From contig WPIO01000011.1 in the NCBI GenBank assembly GCA_009760855.2, positions 6,457,501 to 6,521,500 on the forward strand: a DNA stretch of 64,000 nt, read 5' to 3'. The notes under the pieces are model-generated. The model searched no databases. It was given only the letters and a program-made list of their open reading frames with translations, and was not told the origin of the DNA. Each line of letters opens with the position of its first letter. Position 1 is the first letter of the stretch. Both the position numbers and the translations under genes were made by a program. This document shows, one piece after another, positions 40,901 through 51,114 of this stretch. Source of the stretch: Cristatella mucedo (Eukaryota > Bryozoa > Phylactolaemata > Cristatellidae).

Positions 40901-43900
40901 AATAGTCTACTGCAGCACTGGATATTGTGTGTTTGCCAACTTACAGATACTTACATTGTAAAGCTTTTTGATCGAAGTGTGGACCTGGCACAGTTTGATG
41001 AAAAAACTTCTCTATATCCAATCTGTCGGGCTTGGATTGAGAACCAACCAAACAACTCTAGTAGGCAGAATGTGTTATCACACCATTCAGAAGTGCCTCC
41101 AGATGAAATCAAGAATCCTGAAAGCTCTGCTGTGAGTAGATTGTTGCTGCTTGCCTTGTTGGGTTTTTGTACTTTTGCTGTACATAGGCTAGTCGTGTCC
41201 TTCAGTTCTGAATTGTATCTTGAAGATGCCTCTGCTTAGTGATGCACAAATAAGGAATCCAAAGATTCCTGAGCCGCTGCCATCACCTCCTTTGCTATTG
41301 TTCACCGACCTGCTGCCGGATAACGGAGCTCGACTGCCGGCAGATCAACTTCTACGGGACCACATGGAACGCTGGAAACTTGTCAGGCACAGGTAAGCAT
41401 GGAGGTTGAGGCTTTATGCGCATACCACTCTAGCCAGTAGCACACGGAGGTCTTGCCGGGCTGGTTCAGCTGAGGCAGGCCAGGGGCAAAACCATAGCTA
41501 GAGGATCAAGCCATTGAGGGTGCCAGACCTTTACCTTGCTAAGCGTAACCATTTATAAGAAGGATGTATTGGTGTATCAAGTGCATTTTGAACTGTTTTT
41601 GAATTGGTGAGGCTTTGGTGCCACTAGCCCTTTCCTTATGCCTATGACCCAAAGTAATCAGACCTTAATAAGGAGTGATTAACTCGACGAGTTAATTAAA
41701 CATGATTTTGAATGTAAGTGAGTGAGTAGGTGAATGAATGAGTCTGTCCCATAAACACAAGTCGTTGACGTAACGAATTAGTTGTGATATTTTTAGTACT
41801 GCTTCGGTATAGCTATGATGAGTTGTGTCTTATGTCAAAAACAGGGCAGATAGTTTACTAATTTCCATATGTAGGTACAATATGCACTCTCATTGTTGAA
41901 ATTGAACATTGAATTGTGTATTGAATTATGAAATAGTGACGATCAGGTTTTGACCGGCATGTTATTTAATTGCATATTTAAATGCTGTGGATATTACACG
42001 ATGTAACACAAGTTTTGTCATTGAGTAGTAGGTATTATTTCATTATTTCTTATGCCTCAGAATTATAGAAAATGACCAGTACTCCCTATAAACTTTACTT
42101 ATATGACCAGGACAGTGACTGACTTGAAGTTAAGCCATTTCTAATAATAGAACTGACAATTTCGCATTTTGCAGTTACTGTTTAGTCAGAAAGCGAATAG
42201 ATCAAAATTAACATGGCTTTCCTATATGCGCAAACCTGTGGATGTATCGTGCCCAGCAGCATGACCGAGAATTTGAAAATGTTATTGTCCGAAACTCAGA
42301 CGCGAATTAGTTTTGGAACAGTAAGCATACAGGATTAGAAAAGCACAACTTGTACCCTAGGTCAAAAAATTGAAATATGTTATCTGGTGTTATCTCTCTA
42401 AGTAAAGTGGATAGTCTATCAGTCTGAGGGCCATGCTGTCTGTGGGTCATTGCAGCTAAGCCCCTGCGAAGCTATGCACTCATATGCATGGCCTTTAATT
42501 TTCCAATTGAATTTCTCAGCAAGGTTTCACCGGTAGACTGTGCCTCTTCTGTTTATGTTAATCTAGGGAGGAATGGAACGCCTAGGGCTCTCGGCTGGTC
42601 CAACCTCCTCGGCTAACTCGTTGCCGGGCTTTTGCTAAGATCGGCTTAGCAAGTCGCAGCAAGTAAGCTACTCACTCATTCAACGATACTAGCTGATTGA
42701 ACAGCATCTTTTGTGTAGCAACAAAAGAGCCTCCACGGCTATCACCACCGCTTGGGGGGTAATAAAGGATCGCCCATTGCAGGATTCGAACCCACGACCT
42801 CGGGACCAAGGTCGTGAAAGCTTTAGCCAGTGTGCCATCACGGCTCACCAATGATATCGTTAGGCTAGTCATTAGTTGTAAATGTTAATGGTTTGTAGGT
42901 GCTTACCTACTTCCTAAGTACGGGCTGTTCAGGTGCATGGTCTTGCTGTACTCTGTAACTTTTTAGTGCCATTCGACCGAGTAATAATAATAATAATAAT
43001 GCACTTGATAAAGCGCTCTCAGAGAACTTAATCTCTTTCTAGGCGTTTTAAATTTGCTGCAATGGGAAATGCAATTGAATGGTAAGTAAAATCATGTTTG
43101 AAAAACAACAAAATGAATAATATGGTTAGGGGTGACATGCACAAGGTCAGCATGCAAATGTGGTTAGTGGCAGCATGCACAGTGTCAGAACGCATAAGCA
43201 CGTGAAGGACGAATCACAGGGACCGGCTAAATGCTGTCCTAAATAGGTGTGTTTTTAAGTTCCTTTTAAATGTGGTCAAGTCAGGGGATGTTCTGACGCA
43301 GGTCGGGAGGGAGTTCCACGCTTTGGGAGCATACGAACTAAATGCACGGTCTCCGAGTAGGAATTTATCTTCCGAGCCAGCCTTTGGTCATGTTCAGTTG
43401 TACGTTGTGTTGGTTCGAAAACGAAACAGTCAGTCTTAGCTACGGTCTGCCGGTCGAGCGGTGAGCCATCTTTGCTGCTGAGTGTTTGCTCAGCTATAAT
43501 GCACTTGTGTGCACGGTCTTAAATATTTACGTTGAATATCGTTTGCTGGCAAAAGATAACACTCGTCCTATACTAGTATCGTCTGTGAGAGTCGTCATTG
43601 GTTTGAGTCTATCCTATTATCTAGAAGAAAGGGATTCAGCAGGTTCATTTATGTAGTGGCTGCAGGGGAGCCTTGGAGGCTACCACTCCAGCTTGCCAGG
43701 TGGCAAGCTGGACTCTGACCCTTGAACCTGGGCTGGGAAGTACAAGCTTCCTATGGCCGGGCTAAGAAGTTTTTTGCATAACCACTCTATATGGTCTGGC
43801 CTGGTTTTCATGGGGAGGTGTATCAGAGCCAGTCCCTCGATGGGATGATACCTAGTTCAGATCTGCAAAATACCATGCCAGACTCGTGTATTTTAGCTAA

Positions 43901-46900
43901 ATGCCAAACATGCAATGGGCAGCCTTGCGAATGAGACTAATTAGTTGTGGCAATGTTAAGTTAAGGTCAGCTGATGATCCAACTGCAGCTGATTTATGTA
44001 GCAGCAAAAGAGCCTTGGAGGTTATCATCTCTCTTTCAGCAGACAATAGAGGCTTGTCTGTCGAAGTACTTGAACTCTTGGATCTAGACGTGAAGAGTGA
44101 GCACCGTACCATTCTTAAGGGTCACTAAATGCACGGTACAAGATGCTTGCACGTAGACACGAAGACAGGCTTAGGTGGACTCATCAGCAAACCCACTTCG
44201 AAGCAGATGATGTTGCTCAAATCTTATGGACTGATAATTCACTTGTTTGTGCTGTTCGGGAATGACAAAGATCTAGCTGCATGCATACCGACATAAAGGC
44301 AAGTAGTATAATCCCGACAGCAGGAGCTAGTGCAAGTCTGTAGTGTAGTAGTCCATAAAACATGAAAAAATAGCGAGTTTACTCGATTGGTGTCTGCATC
44401 GTTCATCACATGTATGGTATCACATGAATCACTTTAATAATTGATAAATTGCTTCTTTATTGATATATTATGGTATTGCCATCTAATCATTTAAAGGAAG
44501 CATGGTTTATTGGTGTTGGCTGATTCTCTGAGGCAAGCATGCTGCTGGTACTTTCCTGACTCAAGTGTGGTAAAACAAAATTGATATGGCTGTATTTGCT
44601 TTTATTATGCTAGGCACCTGCCACTAGAAAATATTGGAGTTTTTATATCGGCCTGACTATTACTAGAACAATATTACCAGAACAATAACCCGAAGCCCTG
44701 TAACATGCTATATTTTATAGTAGTTACAATAATATGCAACAGGCATGTCGTGAAAATAGTACCCATCTGCCCTTTGTGTGCTGAATGGAATGTAGGAGCC
44801 AAGCTGAGAGTGTACACCCTCACAGTATTGGTGAATCGCCCAACTCAGACCCGAAGGCATCTTCTTGACCCTGTTGCTCTGAGGCGGTCAATGGTGCAAC
44901 AGGCAAGGGTCCGTGGAGAGTTGTAGGACATTTCCCCCCCCTGACATTTCTTCCCTGGTGGTCCCTAGGGCATTCCCCCCCCCGACATTTCCTGCCCCTG
45001 GGATAGGACATTCCCCCCTATGTTGATGAATCTATAACTAAGAGTACAGATATATACAGTCGTCTCTCATTTATTGCCATTAATTGGTTCCAGACCCTGC
45101 TGTGATAGGTGAATTTCTGAAAAGTACGATCTTTTTTATAAATAGAATATTTTCGTAACTAGAGCATAGAAAACCTGTTCACGACCCTCTAATTCGGTTT
45201 TAACATTTTTAAAGCCCTCTGGACATGAAATAACACCCTTCTAGTCACCATTACACCCGTATTACCCAATATATTAGACAAAGTAAGGGATAATAAGACG
45301 TATTAGACGTTACAAATATCATATTATTAGTGTACATGTAATTACACGCATGCAGTTTTTATACACAACCACTAACTTACGAAAATAGTGCAATTTGTAC
45401 GATGATGATGAGGTGTACTGCACGGCAAAGAAGAGCAAGGTTTACACTCTCAAAGAGGCTGCACCTGACGTTGAAGGATTTGTGGGGGGTGTTCGAATAA
45501 ATAGACCAACAGCCCGTTCGTACAGTAATTTTCATTTTAGTTTTGATGCATGGGGTGTAATTGACTCAGACAACCGAGCGCTATCATTTTCACCATCTCG
45601 ATTAGCTTTTTAATCAAGATATTTGAAAAAACCGTAATAGAGTGAAGCTGCAAAAGTCGAGGCGTGAAGTGGCGAGGGACGACTGTATATATACATGATC
45701 AAATGAAGTTCAGGCTCTATTGAAATAAAATCAACTCAGTATAAGTGGCGGCTCGATAGTACGACCGATAAAGGCTGTACGGCCAGTGCGGCCAGCCCAG
45801 CAGTGGTGGTCGATGCGAGACGCCGGCGGAGAAATGACTTTGGTGAGCTTTGGACGGGCGGTAGCCGGCGGTGCCGATGTCGGGAGGGGCAGCAGCGTCG
45901 GCGGCGGCCGAGGATACTGCTACGCACTCGCGGCTGCTGCCAAGAGCATCTGCTGCTGGCCTCCCGGGGCAGAGCTTGACCTTGCACTTGGTGGTCTGCC
46001 GAAAAGCAGGGCCGCAGCAACTGCATTTCTAATGACTCTAATGTAGGAACATGTTATACATTATATACTATATAATATTTTTACAAGATATGAAAAGAGT
46101 TTGTATCGTGGCATTTCCATGCAGGAGGGGAGAAAATGCCCTACCCCAGGGGGAAATGTCGGGGGGGGGGTATGGAATCCCCCCTCCCCGTGGAGACTGT
46201 GGTGAAAACTCTACAATCGGTGGAGAAACTATTATTCTTCGTGATGAGTGAATGTATCCTCATAGGGAAACACTCATCAGCACAAACCTGCCCACTGCTC
46301 TCCCCTGGGGTCAGCAGAGCTGGAACCATGGCCGAGCAGCTGCTGATCTAGAGGCATCAGTGGCCGGCCATTAGCCTTTGCTAGTGTAACAGGCCCAGCG
46401 ACAGTGTAGGCCAAGTGAGCTAGCTCTGAGCAGCTATGTCTTGCCAGCAGCCAGCCGGAAGTATGTTTTGGGAAAGCTTTTGACCCATCGTGGGCGATCA
46501 AAAGTGCAAGTCTCCACAAGGTACTACAAGCTGCAGGTGATGAGCAACTGTCGTCACTAGTGCATCTGTTCCGAGCGTGTTTTAGAAATGCTTTCTGAAG
46601 TATCATGTTACCTAGTATGTGTAAATGAAATATATAATAATAATAATAATAAACACATGTATAATACCTTAAGAGAACTCAGCCTCTTTTTGGGCACTTT
46701 ATTTACTGGAAAAGAATTATCAAAAGCATGATCTGTGTACTTTAAAGGTGCAGGAAAGATAGAATGTTAATTTGTTCGTGACAACATACACAATTTCAGC
46801 CACACATTAGCACATAAAGGACCGAGTAGCAAAAGCTGTAAGGAGAAGGTAGATTTTTAGCTTTTTTTTAAATTTCGGCAATTCTGTGGATGATGTCAGT

Positions 46901-48279
46901 CGGTAGTGAATGCCTGCCTTTGGGAGCACATGAACCAAAGGCACTGTCTCCAAAGGATTTGAGGTTTATTAAAGGCACAGAAAGCTAAACGTATCGAGTC
47001 AGAAGAATTGGGTGTTATGATGCAAACCCGTATTTAGGCAGTATTTCAGATGGGTTGGGTGCCAGAGCAAGAGAAGGACGACACCTAAAGGATTTTACAG
47101 AGCCGTAAGCTAGCGAACTTGGCTGTGGAGTTGATATGGTCATATAGTGAATGGTCACATTGGAGCAACTTACCCAGATTCCTTGCAGGGGCATCAGGAG
47201 ATATGTTGCCCGAGTCCGTTTCAGTTTCTGAGTAACACTTTATTTTCCCATTGCTAGTAAGCTGGTTTTATTGTCATTGAATTTGGGAAAGTTTGCTGCC
47301 ATCCCATTGTGAATGATAGCAATACATTATGCAAGGGATTTAAGTGAGATTGGGGTGCTAGAAGGCAAGGAGAGATCAAAACATTGGTATTGCTGTGTGT
47401 CATCAGTATAAAAATAAAAGCCTAGATTGTGCTTCGCAATTGCATGGGCAAGGGATAGTATACATTGTCGCTCACTTTTAGGTCACTTCATTCTATGGCT
47501 CCAGCCTATCTCTCCGACATACTCCCCCATCAGGCCAAGCATCGTACCACCCGCTTTTCGGAATCCAACAGTCTACAAATACCTCGTACAAACCTCAAAT
47601 CCTTTGGAGACCGTGCATTTAGTTCGTATGCTCCCAAAGCCTGGAAGTCCCTCCCGACCTGCGTCAGAACATCCCCTGACCTGACCACATTTAAAAGGAA
47701 CCTAAAAACACACCTATTTAGGACAGCATTTAGTGGCTCCCTATGATTCGTCCATCACGTGCTTATGCGTGCTGACACTGTGCATGCTGCCACTAACCAC
47801 ATTTGCATGCTGACCCTGTGCATGTCGCCCCTAACCATGTCATTCATTTTGTTTGTTTTTCAAGCATGATTTTACTTACCATTTAATTGCATTTCCCTTT
47901 GCAGCAAATGTAAAGCGCCTAGAAAGAGATTAAGTTCTCAGAGGGCGCTTTATTAAGTACATTATCATTATTAAAAGGGCTGGTTTGGCCGAATGGTTAA
48001 GGTATTCGCCCTCCAAGGTCTGCCGAGGTCGTGGGCTCGAGCCCTGTGGCATATGTGAAGCACCTGAATAGAGATTAGGTTCTCTTAGGGCGCTATATAA
48101 ATGAATTACATTTTATATTTTTTCTATTGCCATGTGCTTGTGTGGGTTTTAACTTTTTTGTTCCCTTGGGCCCAGGTGTTGAACTCCCTAGTGTTCGGTC
48201 GTGGACTGTTGTGGAATACAGTTTGAGCTGGTTGGACTTGGTACCTGATGCTGACACTTAAAAGTGAGTGTTGATGCAC

Positions 48280-48364
<85 letters not shown>

Positions 48365-49131
48365 TATTTGAATACGTGAAACTGCACCTGGGTCACACCT
48401 ATTGGCGCAATATCGTTCCATCGGCGCATGAAGGTAATAGTAAGTGATGACAATGATTTATGTGGTGCATCATTACACCTGCCAAGTTTTTTTTAATAAA
48501 ATGACGATCTAGAGTTGGTCAATTACGGCAAAGAATGTCGTGACCGGTGCATAACCGCTGAGCCTTCTTCTGCAAAGATTTTCTTTGGCTGGTCTATGGG
48601 TTTGTACTTAAGCAATTAGACATGAAAAACTACTCAGCTTTTGTATTTGCATACAAGTAATGTAAAGTGTTGGGCTGGTGACCAGTCTACAAGTCCGAGT
48701 GAGTCGGCAGATTTTACATTGGTTCCTTTTCTGGTATGTATCGGCAACTTTTGGCTGTTAGCCTCCACCACACTGGTTTGGCCCACCAGGTTGAACTTTG
48801 AAAGCTTTCATGCAAATTATTTTTAACTAATCCCTTTTGAATTCTGTTGCTCTTACAACCAAACGGATGCTTTATCAATTGTATTATTATTATTACGTTA
48901 ACCCATACAGGTAACTGATAGGGTAAATTGAGCTTTACATAAGGCTGTGTGCTATCATGGCATTATCGCATATCGTAGGCTCGTAGTCACACGGACCCTA
49001 TTATGACTGCTTAGAAACTATATACTGATGGCTCGGCCAAGCAGCATGTTGTACCACCCCTGCTTCTAGATTGTTATTAATAATGTAAATGGCCATGCCC
49101 TAATTTTTTCTCACTGTGTGTGTGTGTGTGT

Positions 49132-49210
<79 letters not shown>

Positions 49211-50138
49211 TGTGTGTGTGTCTGCCGGGCTGCCCATCGACCATTTGTTTGCTTCCGTTGCTTATGGCTACCAGCATTCCAACATGCATTGTTTATGACC
49301 AGCTGAACTGCGTGTCTGGTGCATCGATGCATGTCTGATGCATGCTTGACCTGAGTTGTGGCCCATTTTGTGCGATAGTCTGCAGCTACCTCTGAGCTTC
49401 GGTACCCGAGTAATTTAAACAGAGAAACTTTGTACTTCTGTCATAGAGGAGGGGGACTGCATTTGCTTGTGTACCGGTGCTCAGCTGCCGGTGAACCGAA
49501 AGCCTAAACGTGCTCAGTTCCTGCTTGGGACAAGCCCCGTAATCTGCCCAACGCCATGTTTGCATTTTACTTTTGAGCGTTTGCACAACATGAGTTGGCT
49601 TCTCACGTGTAGAAATGCTCCATGTTAGAATTAAACAGTTTTTTCTTTGCCTCTTTAGATAGTAATAATAAAAATTGTGTATAGCACTCTCAGAGAACTA
49701 ATAGGCAATTTGCAGATTCTGTAAAGAAAGCATGACTAAATGATTTGCTAGTGTTCGCAATGTCATCAAGCATAAAATTGTTGGTTGTGACATGCACAGG
49801 GTCAAAATGTAGATATGGTTAGTAGCATTAGGCACGGGGTCAGCACATATATAAGCACACAATAGATATTCTGCTTATCTCCTCTACTGCGTAGTTATGG
49901 TGATGCCTGTCAATCTCTTACGAAGTGAAGAACGTAGGAGTGGGTTAGTTGTGAGAACGGCCTCCGGCGTGAGTGACAATATATTCAAAAGTAAGCCAAG
50001 TTATGTCATACCTTGCAGCTGTTGTATGCTGATCTCTTATTGTTCGCCAATGATCTTCTCTACTGTAGATGGAAGCAGGCGGCACAAAACTATGAGGCTC
50101 GCTTCGGACGCTCTCTGGATCATCTCAAGGCAGTATGA
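34911..50138 (+). CDS. LIN37: LIN37, MuvB/DREAM complex subunit, complete, six exons
   Basis: Joined exons 34911-34999, 37387-37476, 40495-40676, 40947-41131, about 41226-41392 and 50069-50138 give 260 residues (vertebrate LIN37 is about 246). LIN37 is a core MuvB subunit; with RB-like p130 and E2F or B-MYB it controls cell-cycle gene repression and activation in the nucleus. Marks: ARTNLDAVLQNLI at 12-24, an acidic stretch from exon 2, a basic KKKRRRDDG at 93-101, YIVKLFDRSVDLAQF at 123-137, YPICRAW at 144-150 and ERWKLVRHRWKQA at 230-242. All junctions are GT-AG and in phase; only the exon 5 acceptor is uncertain. Introns are full of LINEs, SINEs and DNA transposons. Confidence 0.92.
35000..36515 (+). 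other. LIN37 intron 1, left part
   Basis: Contains a (TCTAA)n run at about 35600-35625 and, at 35278-35325, a 45-bp segment repeated at 37484-37530. No repeat family was otherwise recognised. Confidence 0.4.
36517..36690 (+). mobile_element. tRNA-derived SINE in LIN37 intron 1
   Basis: Head with gcccaatgattagaggc (A-box region) and B-box ggttcgagtctgc; body with ttattgcccactgcaagcgg; family tail atataaatgaggctgttcaa, then tcagctagcc. Confidence 0.8.
36897..36985 (+). mobile_element. LINE-A tail in LIN37 intron 1
   Basis: Tail hairpin (cgcctagagagagattgagt, then tctctgagggcgctttatca) followed by ATT repeats. 3' end only. Confidence 0.85.
36990..37386 (+). other. LIN37 intron 1, right part
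   Basis: Unique-looking sequence up to the acceptor tgtttacag at 37386. Confidence 0.45.
37387..37476 (+). CDS. LIN37: LIN37 exon 2
   Basis: Codes the acidic linker SSPYTSDDAEGENDEEDDTH and onward to PLG. Both ends are phase 2; donor ggtaagg. Frame agreement with exons 1 and 3 supports it, although the sequence is not conserved. Confidence 0.8.
37935..38830 (+). mobile_element. LINE-B 3' half in LIN37 intron 2
   Basis: Parallels 16345-17335 of the best LINE-B copy, with many indels and stops: aatgcttgccttgcagacat, then the CTGCAGCTGactatgaatatggc-type block, then tgacagaagcg, then agacagagatacattacat. Confidence 0.8.
38997..39264 (+). mobile_element. Second LINE-B 3' end, little diverged
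   Basis: From gctgccgactatggcacatc to the terminal gagatacattacattac it is almost the same as 17093-17345. It is a younger insertion directly downstream of an older LINE-B copy. Confidence 0.85.
39264..39340 (+). mobile_element. LINE-A tail joined to a LINE-B end
   Basis: The LINE-A hairpin (aagcacctagagagagatta, then ctctgagggcgctttatcaa) and seven ATT units begin exactly where the LINE-B ATTAC tail stops. Confidence 0.8.
39385..39545 (+). mobile_element. LINE-A internal scrap
   Basis: Reads like the post-RT block LDFCNSVLEDLPACAV and onward to a tgtcgtgagcattgcag stretch; compare 53130-53245. No other parts were found. Confidence 0.6.
39650..40084 (-). other. LIN37 intron 2, possible degraded transposase continuation
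   Basis: The - strand just past the Tc1-like fragment shows a TVLWSDK-like reading, which could be its decayed continuation. The remainder is unassigned. Confidence 0.3.
40085..40288 (-). mobile_element. Tc1/mariner transposase fragment
   Basis: The - strand frame has the second helix-turn-helix and linker of Tc1-like transposases: GGDTVRKRLDEADLHSR, then KRKPLLSAK, then LLWAKARTNWTADD. These match the family pattern (T-V-R-R-L-x-x-A-G-L, KPLLS, WT-x-x-D). The DDE catalytic region is missing or unreadable. Confidence 0.75.
40495..40676 (+). CDS. LIN37: LIN37 exon 3
   Basis: Acceptor ttgctccttag. Codes residues 60-120: a Ser run (SSSSSSAKKKRRRDDG) with a basic cluster like the vertebrate RRKKRREMDDG. 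Ends in phase 1 at donor gtaagt. Confidence 0.88.
40947..41131 (+). CDS. LIN37: LIN37 exon 4 (core conserved block)
   Basis: Acceptor caacttacag. Codes HTYIVKLFDRSVDLAQFDEK and YPICRAWIENQP, the most conserved part of LIN37. Phase 0 donor gtgagt. Confidence 0.96.
41226..41392 (+). CDS. LIN37: LIN37 exon 5
   Basis: Codes the Pro-rich segment (IRNPKIPEPLPSPPLLL) and DHMERWKLVRHR. Donor gtaagc, phase 2. The acceptor is not certain: ttgaag|atg at 41226 keeps phase, while a stronger-looking ctctgcttag nine codons into the frame would meet a stop. A start near 41193 is also in phase. Confidence 0.82.
41393..42675 (+). other. LIN37 intron 5, left part
   Basis: AT-rich intron sequence without a repeat family I could name. 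Confidence 0.4.
42680..42848 (-). mobile_element. tRNA-derived SINE in LIN37 intron 5
   Basis: On the - strand: head gagccgtgatggcacactgg, B-box gggttcgaatcc, body gatcctttattaccccccaa, and tail acacaaaagatgctgttcaa. Confidence 0.85.
42978..43355 (-). mobile_element. LINE-A 3' end in LIN37 intron 5
   Basis: AAT run, reversed tail hairpin, complete 3' UTR, and C-terminal codons up to the point near 43355 (gcacggtctccga) where similarity stops. Confidence 0.88.
43360..44905. other. LIN37 intron 5, middle, with SINE scraps
   Basis: Two weak - strand SINE body matches (43645-43700 and 43990-44060, ttatgtagcagcaaaagagc type) are visible. The rest is unassigned. Confidence 0.35.
44911..46196. mobile_element. 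Second foldback/Mutator-like element with 9-bp TSD and internal GC-rich cargo
   Basis: The element at 44920-46187 (1268 bp) is flanked by the exact direct repeat ccgtggaga (44911-44919 and 46188-46196). The left end has diverged tandem units of the type taggacattcccccc (44932-45018). The right end carries the same in reverse complement (gggggaaatgtcgggggggg at 46150). The core contains a 629-bp Tigger-like MITE with its own TA duplication and a GC-rich stretch (45740-46045) unlike its surroundings. TSD length and repetitive ends resemble the element at 11262-11952. A captured gene fragment is possible. Confidence 0.72.
45055..45687 (+). mobile_element. Tigger/pogo-like MITE
   Basis: Starts cagtcgtctctcatttattg at 45057 and ends gcgagggacgactg at 45685, with TA on both sides. 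The two ends are inverted repeats (about 14 bp). The interior carries a tataaatagaatattttcgt / gcatagaaaacctgttcacg pattern common to such MITEs. An internal frame at 45395-45613 has no recognisable transposase domain. Nested in the element 44920-46187. Confidence 0.8.
46197..46625. other. LIN37 intron 5, unassigned
   Basis: No repeat or exon evidence; frames on both strands are short. Confidence 0.35.
46632..47460 (-). mobile_element. LINE-A, older diverged copy
   Basis: AAT run and tail hairpin (ttaagagaactcagcctctt) at the left, the C-terminal region around 46900-46980, and the RT end (cctagattgtgcttcgcaat) near 47425. It differs from other LINE-A copies more than they differ among themselves and has deletions. 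It meets a + copy at 47461. Confidence 0.75.
47461..47976 (+). mobile_element. LINE-A 3' end, well preserved
   Basis: Open C-terminal coding at 47465-47746 (SLTFRSLHSMAPAYLSDIL, SFGDRAFSSYAPKAW, KRNLKTHLFRTAFSG), then the 3' UTR, tail hairpin and a short ATT/ATC tail. The intact frame indicates a recent insertion. Confidence 0.92.
47977..48118 (+). mobile_element. Chimeric SINE: tRNA head with LINE-type tail hairpin
   Basis: The tRNA-like head (gggctggtttggccgaatgg A-box region; gggctcgagccc B-box) is followed at 48059 by gcacctgaatagagattagg, then ttctcttagggcgctatata, which is the LINE-A tail hairpin in diverged form. This head-plus-LINE-tail architecture is that of SINEs mobilised by a partner LINE. 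It sits immediately after a LINE-A tail. Confidence 0.75.
48283..48362 (+). repeat. (CA)n microsatellite
   Basis: About 80 bp of pure CA in LIN37 intron 5. Confidence 0.97.
48365..49110 (+). other. LIN37 intron 5, unassigned
   Basis: A LINE-tail scrap (tttatcaattgtattattat) lies at 48870-48893. The remainder is unassigned. Confidence 0.4.
49117..49222 (+). repeat. (TG)n microsatellite
   Basis: About 105 bp of TG with two GAG interruptions. Confidence 0.97.
49225..49660 (+). other. LIN37 intron 5, unassigned
   Basis: No coding or repeat evidence was seen. Confidence 0.35.
49662..49875 (-). mobile_element. Decayed LINE-A 3' end
   Basis: AAT run, weak hairpin (gcactctcagagaactaata), and 3' UTR markers (gtgacatgcacagggtcaaa, then gtcagcacatatataagc). 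No coding part. Confidence 0.65.
50069..50138 (+). CDS. LIN37: LIN37 exon 6 (terminal, 22 codons)
   Basis: Acceptor cttctctactgtag. The base at 50069 completes AGA (Arg238) from exon 5, then WKQAAQNYEARFGRSLDHLK, AV and tga. This lines up with the LIN37 carboxyl end (RWKEA, then NQLRYSESMKIL in vertebrates). Phase and similarity together make it convincing despite the small size. Confidence 0.87.
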
Positions 50139-50660
50139 ATTACAGAACGGGTTTTCCCCAGAGGCAAATGTTATCTTGTGTTTGTATAGCCGTGGCTAAT
50201 ATCCCTTGGATATTCTGCAACATTTTTGAATAATCAACGTGTAGAACGTGTTGCCAGAGTTGTTAATAGACCTCCTTTACACACTACACTGGTCTGTTAT
50301 GCCAGACTGCAGTGTATAAAGGAGGTCAATAGGTCACTGTGGTCTGTTATGCCTAGCTCACAAAGCCACAGATTCAATGCATAGCCCCCTTCTCAAGATT
50401 CCCTCCTATTTTCGTTTATTATTGGTTATTGCACGCACGACTCGTGGGACTGCATTGAAGTGCGGCATCAACTTTTTTCAAAGCCAGCCATTTTGACCAG
50501 TGTTGCTTCTAACGGTTGATGGTTCGATGCTGGCCTGCTGCTGACACCAGTCCCATCCGAGTTCATTTTGCTATTTCTAATGACTTGGCAGCAGATTTTT
50601 GTGAAATGTGACACAATTAAAATCGGACATGAGTTTATTGTCTTTAAAATAAATCCATGT
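50139..50660 (+). promoter_or_regulatory. LIN37 3' UTR with poly(A) signal
   Basis: Noncoding after the tga. A canonical aataaa lies at 50648-50653; the earlier aataat at about 50230 is a weaker candidate. Contains the hairpin at 50269-50327. Confidence 0.5.
50269..50327 (+). repeat. 59-nt imperfect hairpin
   Basis: Arm gacctcctttacacactaca pairs with tgcagtgtataaaggaggtc with two mismatches; the arms extend inward around a loop containing ttatg. Size and stem resemble a miRNA precursor, or a remnant of a small foldback element. It lies 131 bp after the LIN37 stop codon. Confidence 0.7.
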
Positions 50661-50664
50661 TCAT

Positions 50665-51110
50665 CGTAAAAAAACGGTATTCTAACTCAAAGTGATATGC
50701 TTGCTTATGGCTGGATTTTCTCAAGGTTTAAAAATATGTCTCATTACTGGTGGAGCATTTGTTTGAGTGAAGTTCTCGACAGCTTTGTCTTTTTCGGATT
50801 TCGACAGTTGTTTTAGCTTACTTTTCATTCAGAATTCTCGGACCTGGTTTGAGTTAGTGACTTCGCCAACTACCAAGGTAAGCGGCTCCTGAGTCTTATT
50901 GTGAAAAGCTGCCTTTGCATGTGGATGCTTCTTTTCAGCTGACTGCACTGACCATCGAGCACTAACATGCCAGAAAGTGGCCGACTGGAAAGCCGGTCTT
51001 CTGTGGAGCTTTGCTCTGCCTCGATACTTCAAAGCTTCACCGCTTGCTTGTCTGACGCCTTCAGCTCTTAATTCTGTGCACTGACTGACTAATTGTCACT
51101 TGTGGCTCAT
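50665..51110. other. Unassigned sequence
   Basis: Nothing recognised. Confidence 0.35.
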
Positions 51111-51114
51111 GTGC

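Noticed and set aside
46315-46380. Alternative LIN37 last exon (ctggaaccatggccgagcag)
   Set aside because: In phase but the residues do not resemble the LIN37 carboxyl end; the exon at 50069-50138 does.
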